64,000 nucleotides of DNA from Tyzzerella sp. (GTDB lineage: Bacteria > Bacillota > Clostridia > Lachnospirales > Lachnospiraceae): NCBI GenBank assembly GCA_017465565.1, contig JAFTWA010000018.1, forward strand, positions 41,662 through 105,661, read 5' to 3'. The notes beneath the pieces were generated by a model, which was not told the origin of the DNA, did no database searches, and was given only the letters and a program-made list of their open reading frames with translations. The position numbers and the translations under genes are program-made. Shown here piece after piece: positions 17,469-26,806 of the stretch (within the stretch, counting starts at the first letter, position 1; every line of letters begins with the position of its first letter).

Positions 17469-17878
17469 ATGAGAAGTATTATTAAAAGATTATTACTATT
17501 AGTATGTGTAATGTGTTTGGTCTTTTGCGGATCATTGACTGCTATGGCAAAAGAAAATTCACAAAATGAAGTAGCTTATATAACTATTGAACCTGTGAAT
17601 TTAAATTCTCGTATAGCAGCTGGGACATATAAAATAACACATGAAGTTCCTAATGCATGGAAAGGTTCGTTCTATGCAACTATATCCGCAAACAAATTCA
17701 CTTCAGTTTATTCTCCAGAAGCCTCTGCGCTGAGGGGAGTGTATCGGATTACTATTTAGTGGAGGATTCTTCTACACAAGCTACTTTGCATATAAAGTGG
17801 AGAAGTACGATTATCACATACGATACAGGTTTTGAGGCTTGGATTGAGAATGGTTCTTTGTACACAAAGAAGAGATAA
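17469..17878 (+). pseudogene. Frameshifted small secreted protein gene
   Basis: The first frame encodes a signal peptide (MRSIIKRLLLLVCVMCLVFC, cleavage likely after TAMA near residue 26) and a beta-rich start, and stops at 17759. The +2 frame continues in a coherent way with SVSDYYLVEDSSTQATLHIK and ends EAWIENGSLYTKKR at 17878. The switch falls at the GGGG run near 17735-17738, so a single-base slip would restore a protein of about 135 residues. Either a true frameshift (possibly phase-variable slippage) or a sequencing error. No family is recognised. A run of A/G (AGAAAGAGG) before 17469 serves as a ribosome site. Confidence 0.6.
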
Positions 17879-18355
17879 TTATTCCACTTGCTCAATGGTT
17901 GTTGAACCAGGAGAGCTCCAGTAGTTGACTTCAATAAATGTATTGTGGATTCCAACTAGTAAAAAAATAACGGTAATAAAGATAAACAATTTGCAGAATT
18001 TGTTTTTTCTGTGAATGAATAAATAACTAATCGTAAATAGCGCTGCACCAATAGAAATAAAAGGAAGTACTGTGGAAGCAATCGTAGCAAAGATTAACAA
18101 AACAGCGTTGATGTATGTATGATTTGCCAATGATATTTCTGTAGCAGAAGTTGATTGGCTTGATTTAAAAGAGGTCAATTCATCAAGTGAAACATTATAT
18201 AAAACGGAGAGCTGCTTCAAGGTTTCAATATCTGGAACGGTTTTTCCAGTCTCCCAACGAGAAATAGCCTGGCGAGATACATGTAGTTTTTCGGCAAGAG
18301 CATTTTGGGATAGATTATTAGATTTTCTTAATTCGAGTAGTTTTTGACTTAGCAT
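17879..18355 (-). CDS. XRE-family HTH regulator with C-terminal membrane segments
   Basis: A 158-residue protein. The first 65 residues form a Cro/CI-type helix-turn-helix domain (LSQNALAEKLHVSRQAISRW, then ETGKTVPDIETLKQLS). After a serine-rich linker come two or three hydrophobic segments (about 85-105, 108-118 and 125-140), so it is a membrane-tethered regulator of a kind common in Firmicutes. The inner ATG (18355) is chosen because GAGGTG lies just before it on the minus strand; the outer ATG adds MRCV. It is convergent and abutting with the frameshifted gene. Targets unknown. Confidence 0.85.
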   Translation of the reverse strand: MLSQKLLELRKSNNLSQNALAEKLHVSRQAISRWETGKTVPDIETLKQLSVLYNVSLDELTSFKSSQSTSATEISLANHTYINAVLLIFATIASTVLPFISIGAALFTISYLFIHRKNKFCKLFIFITVIFLLVGIHNTFIEVNYWSSPGSTTIEQVE

Positions 18356-18497
18356 GACACACCTCATAGGATTTTTAATTTATTTTATCGTAAATGATGG
18401 TTTTGTTCAAGAATCATATTAATTGAAATAGTATAAAAGTTTGTTTATAATAATTATAGTAAATCAGATATCTACAAGGGAAGAAGGTGAAGGTGGA

Positions 18498-19838
18498 ATG
18501 AAGAAGACATGTATATTACTCAGTGTTGTATTACTTGCGGCTAGTTTGTTCGGTTGTACAAAGCCTCAAATTACTATTAATGAAGATTATCAAGGACCTA
18601 ATTTTCCACTGAGTTTTGTTGCAGAAACAGAAGGAATAATAGCTGAACGTGAAATAACAGTAGATTATTCGGATTACAAGTATCCAACTACAGAGGGTCA
18701 GGATGGCAATAGAAAGGTTAAGATTAATGACAAATATGTTCTTACAAATATAACGAACGAAGATATTGCCGCAGAGCTTGCGTATGGTTTTGTTGGTGAT
18801 TACAGTACTGATTTGTCTATGATTTCACAGATTAAAATTGATGGAACCTTGGTGGATAGTGAGCTGGTTTTTGGTAGAAGTCCACTTCGTTATGGTGTCG
18901 ACTTAAAGAATCGAGAAGGATATGAACAACTTTTAGAAGGAGGCACCTATAGGGATGAGGCTTTTGATTCAGTAGCAAATGTTCCGGTATTCTCTGAAAA
19001 CGCACATGTATATAGGATTAAAAGTGTAGCATACGGAGAAAAAAATAAGAATAGTCAATTACCATATGGTAGGATTTCTTTTACGTTTGATTCTGCTAAA
19101 ACAGAGGTCTATTCGTGGGGATTTAATGAATGTAAGGAGGAAAATGGTTCAGTTATCATGGGATTTAGTGTCCCTACGATAGGAACAGATGGCTTTGGGA
19201 ATGATAAATATTTAATTGCTGTTGGTGACGAACTACAGATAAATAATATTAAATATTATAAGAATAGTAATTCGATGCAAGAAATCGACAACTTTACGTT
19301 GGAAGTAGAAGAATATGACTGTAGTTTTGACGAAATACTAGAAGAAGTTGTAGTTGATAAGAAGGATGATGCTAAGGTATTGACCTGGGGTACGAATTAC
19401 ATATACAGCAAACTAAAAACAGAGCAAATTCTGACAGTAGGCAAGCAGTATATTGCAGATATGAGAGAGTTAAATATTGAGACGGAATACCCAGTTCTAG
19501 ATTTAGAGAGTTATATGTTTAATATGTACGGAGATTCTCGCGTAAGTTATCAAACATTACAAACAATTATTCCTGCAAACAGAAGCATAGAGTTATCATT
19601 TGAATATGAGAAATATACCGGAATTAAAATCATCGACGGAATTGGTTATGATGGTTTGGAAATTATGACTACATTAGGAACTAATATCGAATTCAGAAAT
19701 CAGATGTTAAAGGTTGTAGGGTTGGATCATTCCATCATCAGTGAACATACTTCTGATGAAAAAATAAAAAAAGGGCAGTATGAAGTAGCAATGACAGAGG
19801 ATTATTATTCTATTTATTTAGAAACAGCAGGAAAGTAG
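18498..19838 (+). CDS. Lipoprotein of unknown function
   Basis: A 446-residue lipoprotein with signal MKKTCILLSVVLLAASLFGC, lipobox SLFGC and Cys20. The mature part is acidic, beta-rich and contains no repeat or catalytic motif that I recognise. The pattern of alternating short strands (ITVDYSDYKYP, RISFTFDSAKTEVYSWGF) suggests Ig-like surface domains. The ATG at 18498 follows GAAGGTGAAGGTGG; an in-frame TTG at 18441 precedes this and is rejected. It stands alone between the XRE gene and the large palindrome, so context gives no function. Confidence 0.75.
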   Translation: MKKTCILLSVVLLAASLFGCTKPQITINEDYQGPNFPLSFVAETEGIIAEREITVDYSDYKYPTTEGQDGNRKVKINDKYVLTNITNEDIAAELAYGFVGDYSTDLSMISQIKIDGTLVDSELVFGRSPLRYGVDLKNREGYEQLLEGGTYRDEAFDSVANVPVFSENAHVYRIKSVAYGEKNKNSQLPYGRISFTFDSAKTEVYSWGFNECKEENGSVIMGFSVPTIGTDGFGNDKYLIAVGDELQINNIKYYKNSNSMQEIDNFTLEVEEYDCSFDEILEEVVVDKKDDAKVLTWGTNYIYSKLKTEQILTVGKQYIADMRELNIETEYPVLDLESYMFNMYGDSRVSYQTLQTIIPANRSIELSFEYEKYTGIKIIDGIGYDGLEIMTTLGTNIEFRNQMLKVVGLDHSIISEHTSDEKIKKGQYEVAMTEDYYSIYLETAGK

Positions 19839-20592
19839 TACTTTAAAATAATAAAATCATATGCTACAATATGCGTAGCTAAAAAGGATATAAGTGTCAA
19901 GATTGACACCAAAATGAAACCCCATGAGCGGCCACTCAATGTCATTAAGTTAAGGAAACGTTCTAGCTACAATGACTAAAAACAATCAAATTATAATCAG
20001 AGATATTAATCCACTGCATCGTTTGATGTGGTGGATTTTTACTTGGATAAAAAATTGAGATTTTCCATATACGATATTTTTGCAGCTCCATGGAGAAAAA
20101 TCTCCTAATCTTCATGAAATTCCTTTGATTTTTCGCTCCATTTTTCCTTATGCGAAAAAAATATTCCTGGATACCAACAGATTTGCCCAAAGTATATGCA
20201 TAGAGCGACATTTTTAGTCCATATGGAAAATCTCAATTTTTTATCCAAGTAAAAACCCACCACATCAAAAACGATGCATTGGATTAGTATCTCTGATTAT
20301 AATTTGATTGTTTTTTAGTCATTGTAGCCAGAATGTTTCCTTAACTTAATGACATTGAGTGGCCAACTCATGGGGTTTCTGCTCTCTTTACGGTAGAGCA
20401 TCCGTTTGGGCTAATTGCCGCGGTCCTCTCTGTTGCCAGAGTAGGTGCGACAACATAGCTATTGTATTGTGAATGATTCGATAATTTAAGAATTGCAATT
20501 ACTACTTTTTTGTGGTAAAATATTTTGTGGAAATTTTGACAAAAAATTAACACAATTACGTTAAAGACAAATTCAGAAAGGACATTAGAGTC
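19839..20592. other. Intergenic region with palindromic element
   Basis: Apart from the large inverted repeat (19916-20379) it holds a small hairpin-rich stretch, 20380-20460, containing TGCTCT...AGAGCA (20380-20400), and a TTGACA at 20536-20541 that may be the -35 of the following transporter. No gene is supported. Confidence 0.5.
19916..20379. repeat. 464-bp near-palindrome (MITE-like)
   Basis: The left arm 19916-20070 and right arm 20221-20379 are inverted copies of about 155-159 bp with scattered mismatches; both outer ends read GAAACCCCATGAG inwards. The arms share the segments CACTCAATGTCATTAAGTTA, CAATCAAATTATAATCAGAG and TACTTGGATAAAAAATTGAG. A 150-bp unique spacer separates them. 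Size and symmetry fit a miniature inverted-repeat transposable element, or a relic of an IS whose ends these are. The transcript would fold into a very long hairpin. Confidence 0.75.
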
Positions 20593-21909
20593 ATGGGGGA
20601 AAACAAAAAAACTGGTGGATGGCGCACCAACAAATGGATTAGAGCAGCAATTCCAGCATTATTACTTCACTGCAGTATCGGTACCGTTTACTGCTGGTCA
20701 ATTTTCAGTCAAGAAATCGCAGATTACATAGGATTTTCAAAGGGTGCTACAGAGTGGGCATTCAGCTTCGCAATTTTCTTTTTAGGGATGTCGGCTGCAT
20801 TCTTAGGAAACGTTGTTGAAAAAGATATTCATAAATCTTCACTAATTGCAACTGTTTGTTTTGCAGTAGGTATGGCTGGTACAGGTGCATTCATCTGGTA
20901 CGGCGGTATGAATAAAGGAAGCATCGTAGCATTACTTGGTATTTATTTATGTTATGGTTTGATTATGGGTATTGGTCTTGGTACAGGATATCTTTCACCT
21001 GTTAAGACATTAATGCTTTGGTTTGCAGATAGAAAAGGTCTCGCAACAGGTCTTGCAGTAGCAGGATTTGGTGCAGCAAAAGCAATCGCTAGTCCAATTA
21101 TGCAGGCTATGCTTAGCGGACTTGGAGAAGGCGGAATTTATAAAATGTTCTTCATTCTTGCAGTTGTTTACTTTGTAATGATGTTCGTTGGACATTTATT
21201 ATTAAAGAAACCAGAAGGATGGCATGAACCACAGAAAAAAGAAAAAGGTCAAGGAATCTTAGATGTTATTAAGACAAAACCAATTATGAACTACGTTGGT
21301 ATTTGGTTAATGTTCTATATTAATATTACATGTGGTCTTGCTCTTATTTCACAGGAAAAAATGATTGTGAAATGTCTTGGACTTGCAAGCTTTGTAGGTA
21401 TCATTTCAACTGTTTCAGCAATTTTCAATGCAGCAGGACGCCTTGGTCTTTCTGCAATGGCTGATAAAATGAAAGATAGAAATACAATTTACAAGATTAT
21501 TTTTGCTGTATCAATTGTATTTACAGCTCTTGTAATTGTGACAGGTGGTATTAAGAATGGCGCTGGCAATATGGGACTTATCGTTCTCGTTCTTGCACTT
21601 ATCATGCTTGTAAATGCTGGATACGGCGGAGGTTTCTCTAACGTGCCAACATTACTTTCTGACCAATACGGAATGGGAAGCATCAGTGCACTCCACGGTA
21701 TTACATTATCAGCTTGGGGATTTGCTGGTCTTACAGGAAATCAATTAGCTAACTGGATTGTACAGAATTTTGGTCAAGAAGTTGAAGTTGCAGGAAATAT
21801 GGTAAACCCAGTAGGTTACCAGACAGTGCTTTATGTAACACTTGCACTTTACATTGTTGCACTTGTTTTAAGCATGGTATTCGTAAAACCAGTAAATAAA
21901 GAAAAATAG
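20593..21909 (+). CDS. OFA-family MFS transporter
   Basis: A 438-residue major-facilitator protein with about 12 membrane helices. The start NKWIRAAIPALLLHCSIGTV followed by YCWSIF, and PVKTLMLWFADRKGLATGLA in the loop 4 region, are typical of the oxalate:formate antiporter (OFA) subfamily. Such transporters exchange or import small carboxylates; the substrate here cannot be assigned. ATG 20593 follows AGAAAGGA (20574-20581). A TTGACA at 20536 may be its -35. It is flanked by a palindrome upstream and a terminator downstream, so it is probably monocistronic. Confidence 0.88.
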   Translation: MGENKKTGGWRTNKWIRAAIPALLLHCSIGTVYCWSIFSQEIADYIGFSKGATEWAFSFAIFFLGMSAAFLGNVVEKDIHKSSLIATVCFAVGMAGTGAFIWYGGMNKGSIVALLGIYLCYGLIMGIGLGTGYLSPVKTLMLWFADRKGLATGLAVAGFGAAKAIASPIMQAMLSGLGEGGIYKMFFILAVVYFVMMFVGHLLLKKPEGWHEPQKKEKGQGILDVIKTKPIMNYVGIWLMFYINITCGLALISQEKMIVKCLGLASFVGIISTVSAIFNAAGRLGLSAMADKMKDRNTIYKIIFAVSIVFTALVIVTGGIKNGAGNMGLIVLVLALIMLVNAGYGGGFSNVPTLLSDQYGMGSISALHGITLSAWGFAGLTGNQLANWIVQNFGQEVEVAGNMVNPVGYQTVLYVTLALYIVALVLSMVFVKPVNKEK

Positions 21910-21914
21910 AAATC

Positions 21915-21960
21915 AAAACCAAGTTTGGAAATAAAAATTTTCAGGCTTGGTTTTATTTTT
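21915..21960 (+). terminator. Rho-independent terminator after OFA transporter
   Basis: AAAACCAAG (21915-21923) pairs with CTTGGTTTT (21946-21954), followed by ATTTTT. Loop of 22 bases, part of which may extend the stem. Confidence 0.75.
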
Positions 21961-21961
21961 G

Positions 21962-21990
21962 TTGTACGATAACATATTTTAATGTATAAT
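21962..21990 (+). promoter_or_regulatory. carB promoter
   Basis: TTGTAC (21962-21967), 17-bp spacer, TATAAT (21985-21990). This is the best-formed vegetative promoter near the gene. The leader of about 40 bases is too short for a pyrimidine attenuator. Confidence 0.7.
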
Positions 21991-22036
21991 GTATAAGATA
22001 AGTCTATCAAGATTTAAAAATAGGAGGAAAAAAGAT

Positions 22037-25000
22037 ATGTCACAAAGAAAAGACATTCACAAAGTACTGATTATTGGTTCAGGTCCTATTATTATTGGAC
22101 AGGCATGTGAATTTGACTACTCAGGTACTCAAGCATGTAAAGCCCTTAGAAATTTAGGTTATGAAATTGTGTTAGTAAACTCAAACCCTGCCACAATTAT
22201 GACAGACCCTGAGATTGCTGACGTTACTTATATTGAGCCACTTAATGTGGAGCGCCTTGAGCAAATCATTGCAAAGGAAAGACCAGATGCATTACTTCCA
22301 AACTTAGGAGGACAATCAGGTCTTAATTTATGTTCAGAATTGGCAGAAGCAGGAGTTCTTGAAAAATATAACGTAGAAGTTATCGGTGTTCAGGTAGATG
22401 CTATCGAACGCGGTGAAGACAGAATTGAATTCAAGAACACAATGGACAGCCTCGGAATCGAGATGGCAAGAAGTGAGGTTGCTTACACAGTAGATGAAGC
22501 CCTTGCAATCGCAGACAAATTAGGATATCCAGTTGTACTTCGTCCAGCTTACACCATGGGCGGCGCAGGCGGTGGACTTGTTTATAATGTAGAAGAATTA
22601 AAGACAGTATGTGCCCGCGGTCTCCAGGCCAGCTTAGTAGGACAAGTATTAGTTGAAGAATCTATCTTAGGATGGGAAGAATTAGAACTCGAAGTTGTAC
22701 GTGACCAGGAAGGAAACATGATTACTGTATGTTTCATTGAAAACATTGACCCGCTTGGTGTTCATACAGGTGACTCATTCTGTTCTGCACCAATGCTTAC
22801 AATTTCAGAAGAAGTTCAGATGCGTTTACAGGAAAAATCTCACCGTGTAGTTGATTCCGTTCAAGTAATCGGTGGCTGTAACGTGCAATGGGCTCACGAC
22901 CCTAAGACAGACAGAGATATCATTATTGAAATCAATCCAAGAACATCTCGTTCTTCAGCACTTGCTTCTAAAGCAACAGGTTTCCCTATCGCTTTAGTAT
23001 CAGCAATGCTCGCTTCGGGATTGACATTAAAAGATATCCCATGTGGAAAATATGGAACATTAGACAAATACGTTCCAAGTGGAGATTACGTTGTAATCAA
23101 ATTTGCCCGCTGGGCATTTGAAAAATTCAAAGGTGTTGAAGATAAGTTAGGTACTCAGATGAGAGCCGTTGGTGAAGTTATGAGTATCGGTAAGACATAC
23201 AAAGAAGCATTCCAAAAAGCTATCCGAAGCCTTGAAACAGGACGCTATGGTCTTGGACATGCAAAAGACTTTGATACAAGAACAAAAGAAGACTTACTCA
23301 AAGCACTTATCACACCATCTAGCGAACGTCACTTCCTTATGTATGAAGCACTTCGCAAGGGTGCAACTGTAGAAGAAATCCATGAAATTACAAAGGTAAA
23401 AGCTTGGTTCATCGAGCAGATGAAAGAGTTAGTGGAAGAAGAGGAAGCTCTATTAGCATGTAAAGGTTCACTTCCTGCTGACGAAGCTTTAATCTCAGCT
23501 AAGAAGAATGGTTTCTCTGACAAATATTTGAGCCAGCTCTTAGAAGTGTCAGAAGCAGACGTAAGAGAGAAGAGAATCGCACTTGGTGTAGAAGAAGCTT
23601 GGGAACCAGTACACGTAAGTGGTACACAGGACAAGGCTTACTACTACTCAACATACAATGCAGCAGACAAGAATCCTGTTAATGAAGACAAACCAAAGGT
23701 TATGATCCTTGGCGGTGGTCCTAACAGAATCGGCCAAGGTATCGAGTTCGACTACTGTTGTGTACATGCAGCTCTTGCATTAAAACAATTAGGTTTCGAA
23801 ACAATCATTGTAAACTGTAACCCAGAAACAGTTTCAACTGACTACGATACATCTGACAAACTTTACTTCGAACCACTTACGTTGGAAGATGTACTCAGCA
23901 TCTACAAGAAAGAAAAACCAGTTGGTGTTATCGCTCAATTTGGTGGACAAACTCCACTTAACTTAGCAGCTGACCTTGAAAAGAACGGTGTTAAGATTCT
24001 TGGTACACCACCAGCAGTAATCGACCTTGCAGAAGACAGAGATTTATTCCGTGCAATGATGGACAAATTGGAAATTCCAATGCCAGAATCAGGAATGGCT
24101 GTTAACGTAGACGAAGCAGTTGCTATCGCTAACAAGATTGGTTATCCAGTAATGGTACGTCCTTCATACGTACTTGGCGGACGTGGTATGGAAGTTGTTT
24201 ACGACGAAGAAAACCTTGTGAAATATATGAACGCAGCTGTTGGGGTAACACCTGACAGACCAATTCTTATCGACAGATTCCTCAACCACGCTTTAGAATG
24301 TGAAGCAGATGCTATCTGCGATGGAACGCATGCATTCGTTCCAGCTGTTATGGAACACATTGAGCTTGCCGGAGTTCACTCAGGAGACTCAGCTTGTGTA
24401 ATCCCATCAAGACACATTTCAGAAGAAAACGTGAAAACAATTAAAGAATACACAAGAAAGATTGCAGAAGAAATGCACGTTCAAGGTCTTATGAACATGC
24501 AGTATGCAATTGAAAATGATAGAGTATACGTATTAGAAGCAAACCCAAGAGCATCCCGTACAGTGCCACTTGTTTCTAAGGTATGTAACATCAGAATGGT
24601 ACCACTTGCTATCGAAATCGTAACATCTGAGTTAACTGGAAAACCATCTCCAGTGCCAGCGTTAAAAGAAAAGAATATTCCATACTATGGAGTAAAAGAA
24701 GCGGTATTCCCATTCAATATGTTCCAGGAAGTTGACCCTGTACTTGGACCAGAAATGCGTTCAACAGGTGAAGTACTTGGTTTATCAAAATTCTATGGCG
24801 AAGCATTCTTCAAGGCTCAGGAAGCAACACAGACAAAACTTCCACTCGGTGGAACAGTTCTCTTCTCTGTTTGCGATAAAGATAAAGAAGAAGCAGTGGA
24901 AGTTGCAAAAGACTTCGAAGCAGTAGGATTCAAGATTCTTGCTACAAAAGGCACATGCAAAGCATTAAATGATGCTGGTGTGAAAGCAGAATTTATTAAC

Positions 25001-25261
25001 AAGTTAAATGAAGGCAGACCAGACATCAACGACTTAATCACGAATGGTAAGATTGATTTAATTATCAACACACCAATTGGTGCTGACAAGCAGGAAGATG
25101 ACAGCTACCTTCGTAAAGCGGCTATTAAGAAGAAGATTCCATACATGACAACAATTGCGGCAGCGGCTGCAACAGCAAGCGGTATGAAATCAATGAATAA
25201 GCCAGGATGTGGTGAAGTGAAATCATTACAAGAGCTTCATAGCGAGATTACAGATAAATAA
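22037..25261 (+). CDS. carB: Carbamoyl-phosphate synthase large subunit
   Basis: A 1074-residue protein, the usual length of CarB. It makes carbamoyl phosphate from bicarbonate, ammonia from the small subunit and two ATP, for pyrimidine and arginine synthesis. It has two homologous ATP-grasp halves: the first starts LIIGSGPIIIGQACEFDYSG, the second ILGGGPNRIGQGIEFDY near residue 560. The second half contains EANPRASRTVPLVSK. An MGS-like allosteric domain follows (GFKILATKGTCKALNDAGV and INTPIGADKQEDDSYLRKAA). ATG 22037 with AGGAGG 22022-22027. It stands alone with its own promoter and terminator; no carA is adjacent, so the small subunit must be elsewhere. Confidence 0.97.
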   Translation: MSQRKDIHKVLIIGSGPIIIGQACEFDYSGTQACKALRNLGYEIVLVNSNPATIMTDPEIADVTYIEPLNVERLEQIIAKERPDALLPNLGGQSGLNLCSELAEAGVLEKYNVEVIGVQVDAIERGEDRIEFKNTMDSLGIEMARSEVAYTVDEALAIADKLGYPVVLRPAYTMGGAGGGLVYNVEELKTVCARGLQASLVGQVLVEESILGWEELELEVVRDQEGNMITVCFIENIDPLGVHTGDSFCSAPMLTISEEVQMRLQEKSHRVVDSVQVIGGCNVQWAHDPKTDRDIIIEINPRTSRSSALASKATGFPIALVSAMLASGLTLKDIPCGKYGTLDKYVPSGDYVVIKFARWAFEKFKGVEDKLGTQMRAVGEVMSIGKTYKEAFQKAIRSLETGRYGLGHAKDFDTRTKEDLLKALITPSSERHFLMYEALRKGATVEEIHEITKVKAWFIEQMKELVEEEEALLACKGSLPADEALISAKKNGFSDKYLSQLLEVSEADVREKRIALGVEEAWEPVHVSGTQDKAYYYSTYNAADKNPVNEDKPKVMILGGGPNRIGQGIEFDYCCVHAALALKQLGFETIIVNCNPETVSTDYDTSDKLYFEPLTLEDVLSIYKKEKPVGVIAQFGGQTPLNLAADLEKNGVKILGTPPAVIDLAEDRDLFRAMMDKLEIPMPESGMAVNVDEAVAIANKIGYPVMVRPSYVLGGRGMEVVYDEENLVKYMNAAVGVTPDRPILIDRFLNHALECEADAICDGTHAFVPAVMEHIELAGVHSGDSACVIPSRHISEENVKTIKEYTRKIAEEMHVQGLMNMQYAIENDRVYVLEANPRASRTVPLVSKVCNIRMVPLAIEIVTSELTGKPSPVPALKEKNIPYYGVKEAVFPFNMFQEVDPVLGPEMRSTGEVLGLSKFYGEAFFKAQEATQTKLPLGGTVLFSVCDKDKEEAVEVAKDFEAVGFKILATKGTCKALNDAGVKAEFINKLNEGRPDINDLITNGKIDLIINTPIGADKQEDDSYLRKAAIKKKIPYMTTIAAAAATASGMKSMNKPGCGEVKSLQELHSEITDK

Positions 25262-25271
25262 GAATGACTTA

Positions 25272-25319
25272 AAAACTGTCACATTGACAATGAAAAATTG
25301 TTGGTGTGGCAGTTTTTTT
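25272..25319 (+). terminator. Rho-independent terminator after carB
   Basis: AAAACTGTCACA (25272-25283) pairs with TGTGGCAGTTTT (25305-25316) with one G-U pair, followed by TTT. Confidence 0.8.
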
Positions 25320-25345
25320 GTCTTAATTACCATTTTTATCCTAAA

Positions 25346-25397
25346 AATCGTAATTTTTGATATAAAAACAATAGATTTATAGGTGTTTTTTAAACAC
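25346..25397 (+). promoter_or_regulatory. Candidate AraC-regulator site and promoter region of the large operon
   Basis: AATCGTAATTTTTGATATAA (25346-25365) recurs exactly, reverse-complemented, at 48532-48551 next to the AraC gene. A palindrome GTGTTT-TTT-AAACAC follows at 25383-25397 and a TATAAT-like stretch (TTTATAATTA) lies around 25406-25413. Together these look like a regulated promoter for the gene at 25447. Confidence 0.55.
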
Positions 25398-25446
25398 GTA
25401 TATTTTTATAATTAAATTATGACGTTTTGTGAGAAGGGGGAAGATT

Positions 25447-26781
25447 ATGGATTTTCAAACTTATTTAAAAAAAGATATCTTATGTGCCTGCGGGCACGTT
25501 CATCGCTGTGACATTGATACGATATTGATAGAACCTGATGCGCTAAATAAATTGCCAGCATTATTAGCGCTTGAAGCTTATCATCATATCTGTATTCTTG
25601 AAGACGAAAATACAAAAGAAGTCATGGGTGAACAGGTAGAAAAGTTAGTAACAGACACAGGTTATAAAGTAAGCAGAATTGTATTACCAAAAGACCACTT
25701 ACTGCCAGATGAAGCAGGAATTGGCAGTGTGGTTACAGAACTTCCAGTAAACTGTGACTTAATTCTGGCAGTTGGAAGCGGAACTATTAATGATTTAGGA
25801 AAATTTGTAAGCTATAAGACAGGGATACCTTACATGATTATTGCAACTGCACCTTCCATGGATGGTTTTGCATCAAATGTAGCAGCTATGGTTACAAAAA
25901 AAGCGAAGGAGACCTATGCGGCGCAAATGCCGAAAGCGATTATTGCCGACACAAAACTTATGATGGATGCACCGATGGATTTGATTGCGGCAGGCGTTGG
26001 TGATGTGTTGGGCAAATATGTATGCTTAACAGATTGGAAACTTTCTAATCTTCTGACAGGAGAATACTATTGTGAATACGTAGCAAATATTGTAAAAGAA
26101 TCTGTGGAAAAAGTGAAACATGCAGCCGAGGTTTTGGCAGAGAAAAGAGATTTGCAAAGTATCGAAGAACTGATGGAAGGGCTTGTCCTGTCAGGAATTG
26201 CAATGAGTTACATAGGAAACTCAAGACCGGCTTCGGGGAGTGAACATCATCTGGGACATTTCTGGGAGATGAATTTTCTACAATTCGGAGAACATGGCGC
26301 ATACCACGGAACAAAGGTTGGTATAGGAACGATATTGTGTCTTAAGATGTATAAATGGCTGGCGGATGAGGATATTGAGTTGTTAGCACAGGGAGATTAT
26401 AGTTTTGACCGTGAAGCCTGGGGAAAAGACATTGAACACATTTACAAACTGGCTGCCACAAAAGTGATTGCGCTAGAGGATAGCGGAAAGAAAAATTCTG
26501 TTGAAAAGCGTAACGTACGTATGAAAAATCTCATTACACAACAAGAAGAGGTTATGGCATTGATTCATGCATTGCCAGAGGCAGAAGATGTAAAAAGACT
26601 TATGGAAAATCTGGGAGCTCCAGTTTATCCAAGTCAGATTGATGTAACGGATGAAAATGTTATAAATGCATGTGTATATGCAAAAGAGTTAAGAGAGAGA
26701 GTCGGCTTACTGCAGGTGCTGCATGATTTGGGATTGGCAAAATCTTACGGGGAACGTGTGATTCGTGAGTTTTGTAAATAG
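25447..26781 (+). CDS. sn-Glycerol-1-phosphate dehydrogenase-like (AraM/EgsA family)
   Basis: A 444-residue member of the iron-containing/dehydroquinate-synthase-like superfamily, closest to AraM-type glycerol-1-phosphate dehydrogenases, which interconvert dihydroxyacetone phosphate and sn-glycerol-1-phosphate. Cofactor loop GSGTIND at 110-116, TAPSMDGFAS after it, and metal ligands in AGVGDVLGKY (Asp186), HHLGHFW (His267, His271) and EHGAYHG (His283, His287). ATG 25447 is preceded by AAGGGGG; the in-frame GTG 25429 is upstream of that site. It is the first gene of the long same-strand run, so its product may be a main intracellular step. Related enzymes acting on other polyol phosphates cannot be excluded. 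Confidence 0.82.
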   Translation: MDFQTYLKKDILCACGHVHRCDIDTILIEPDALNKLPALLALEAYHHICILEDENTKEVMGEQVEKLVTDTGYKVSRIVLPKDHLLPDEAGIGSVVTELPVNCDLILAVGSGTINDLGKFVSYKTGIPYMIIATAPSMDGFASNVAAMVTKKAKETYAAQMPKAIIADTKLMMDAPMDLIAAGVGDVLGKYVCLTDWKLSNLLTGEYYCEYVANIVKESVEKVKHAAEVLAEKRDLQSIEELMEGLVLSGIAMSYIGNSRPASGSEHHLGHFWEMNFLQFGEHGAYHGTKVGIGTILCLKMYKWLADEDIELLAQGDYSFDREAWGKDIEHIYKLAATKVIALEDSGKKNSVEKRNVRMKNLITQQEEVMALIHALPEAEDVKRLMENLGAPVYPSQIDVTDENVINACVYAKELRERVGLLQVLHDLGLAKSYGERVIREFCK

Positions 26782-26806
26782 ATTTTTCTTAGTTAAGGAG
26801 GAACGT

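Noticed and set aside
19963-20211. Minus-strand 82-residue frame inside the palindrome
   Set aside because: It covers one arm and the spacer and lacks a clear ribosome site; more likely a by-product of the element than a gene, though the spacer part is somewhat protein-like.
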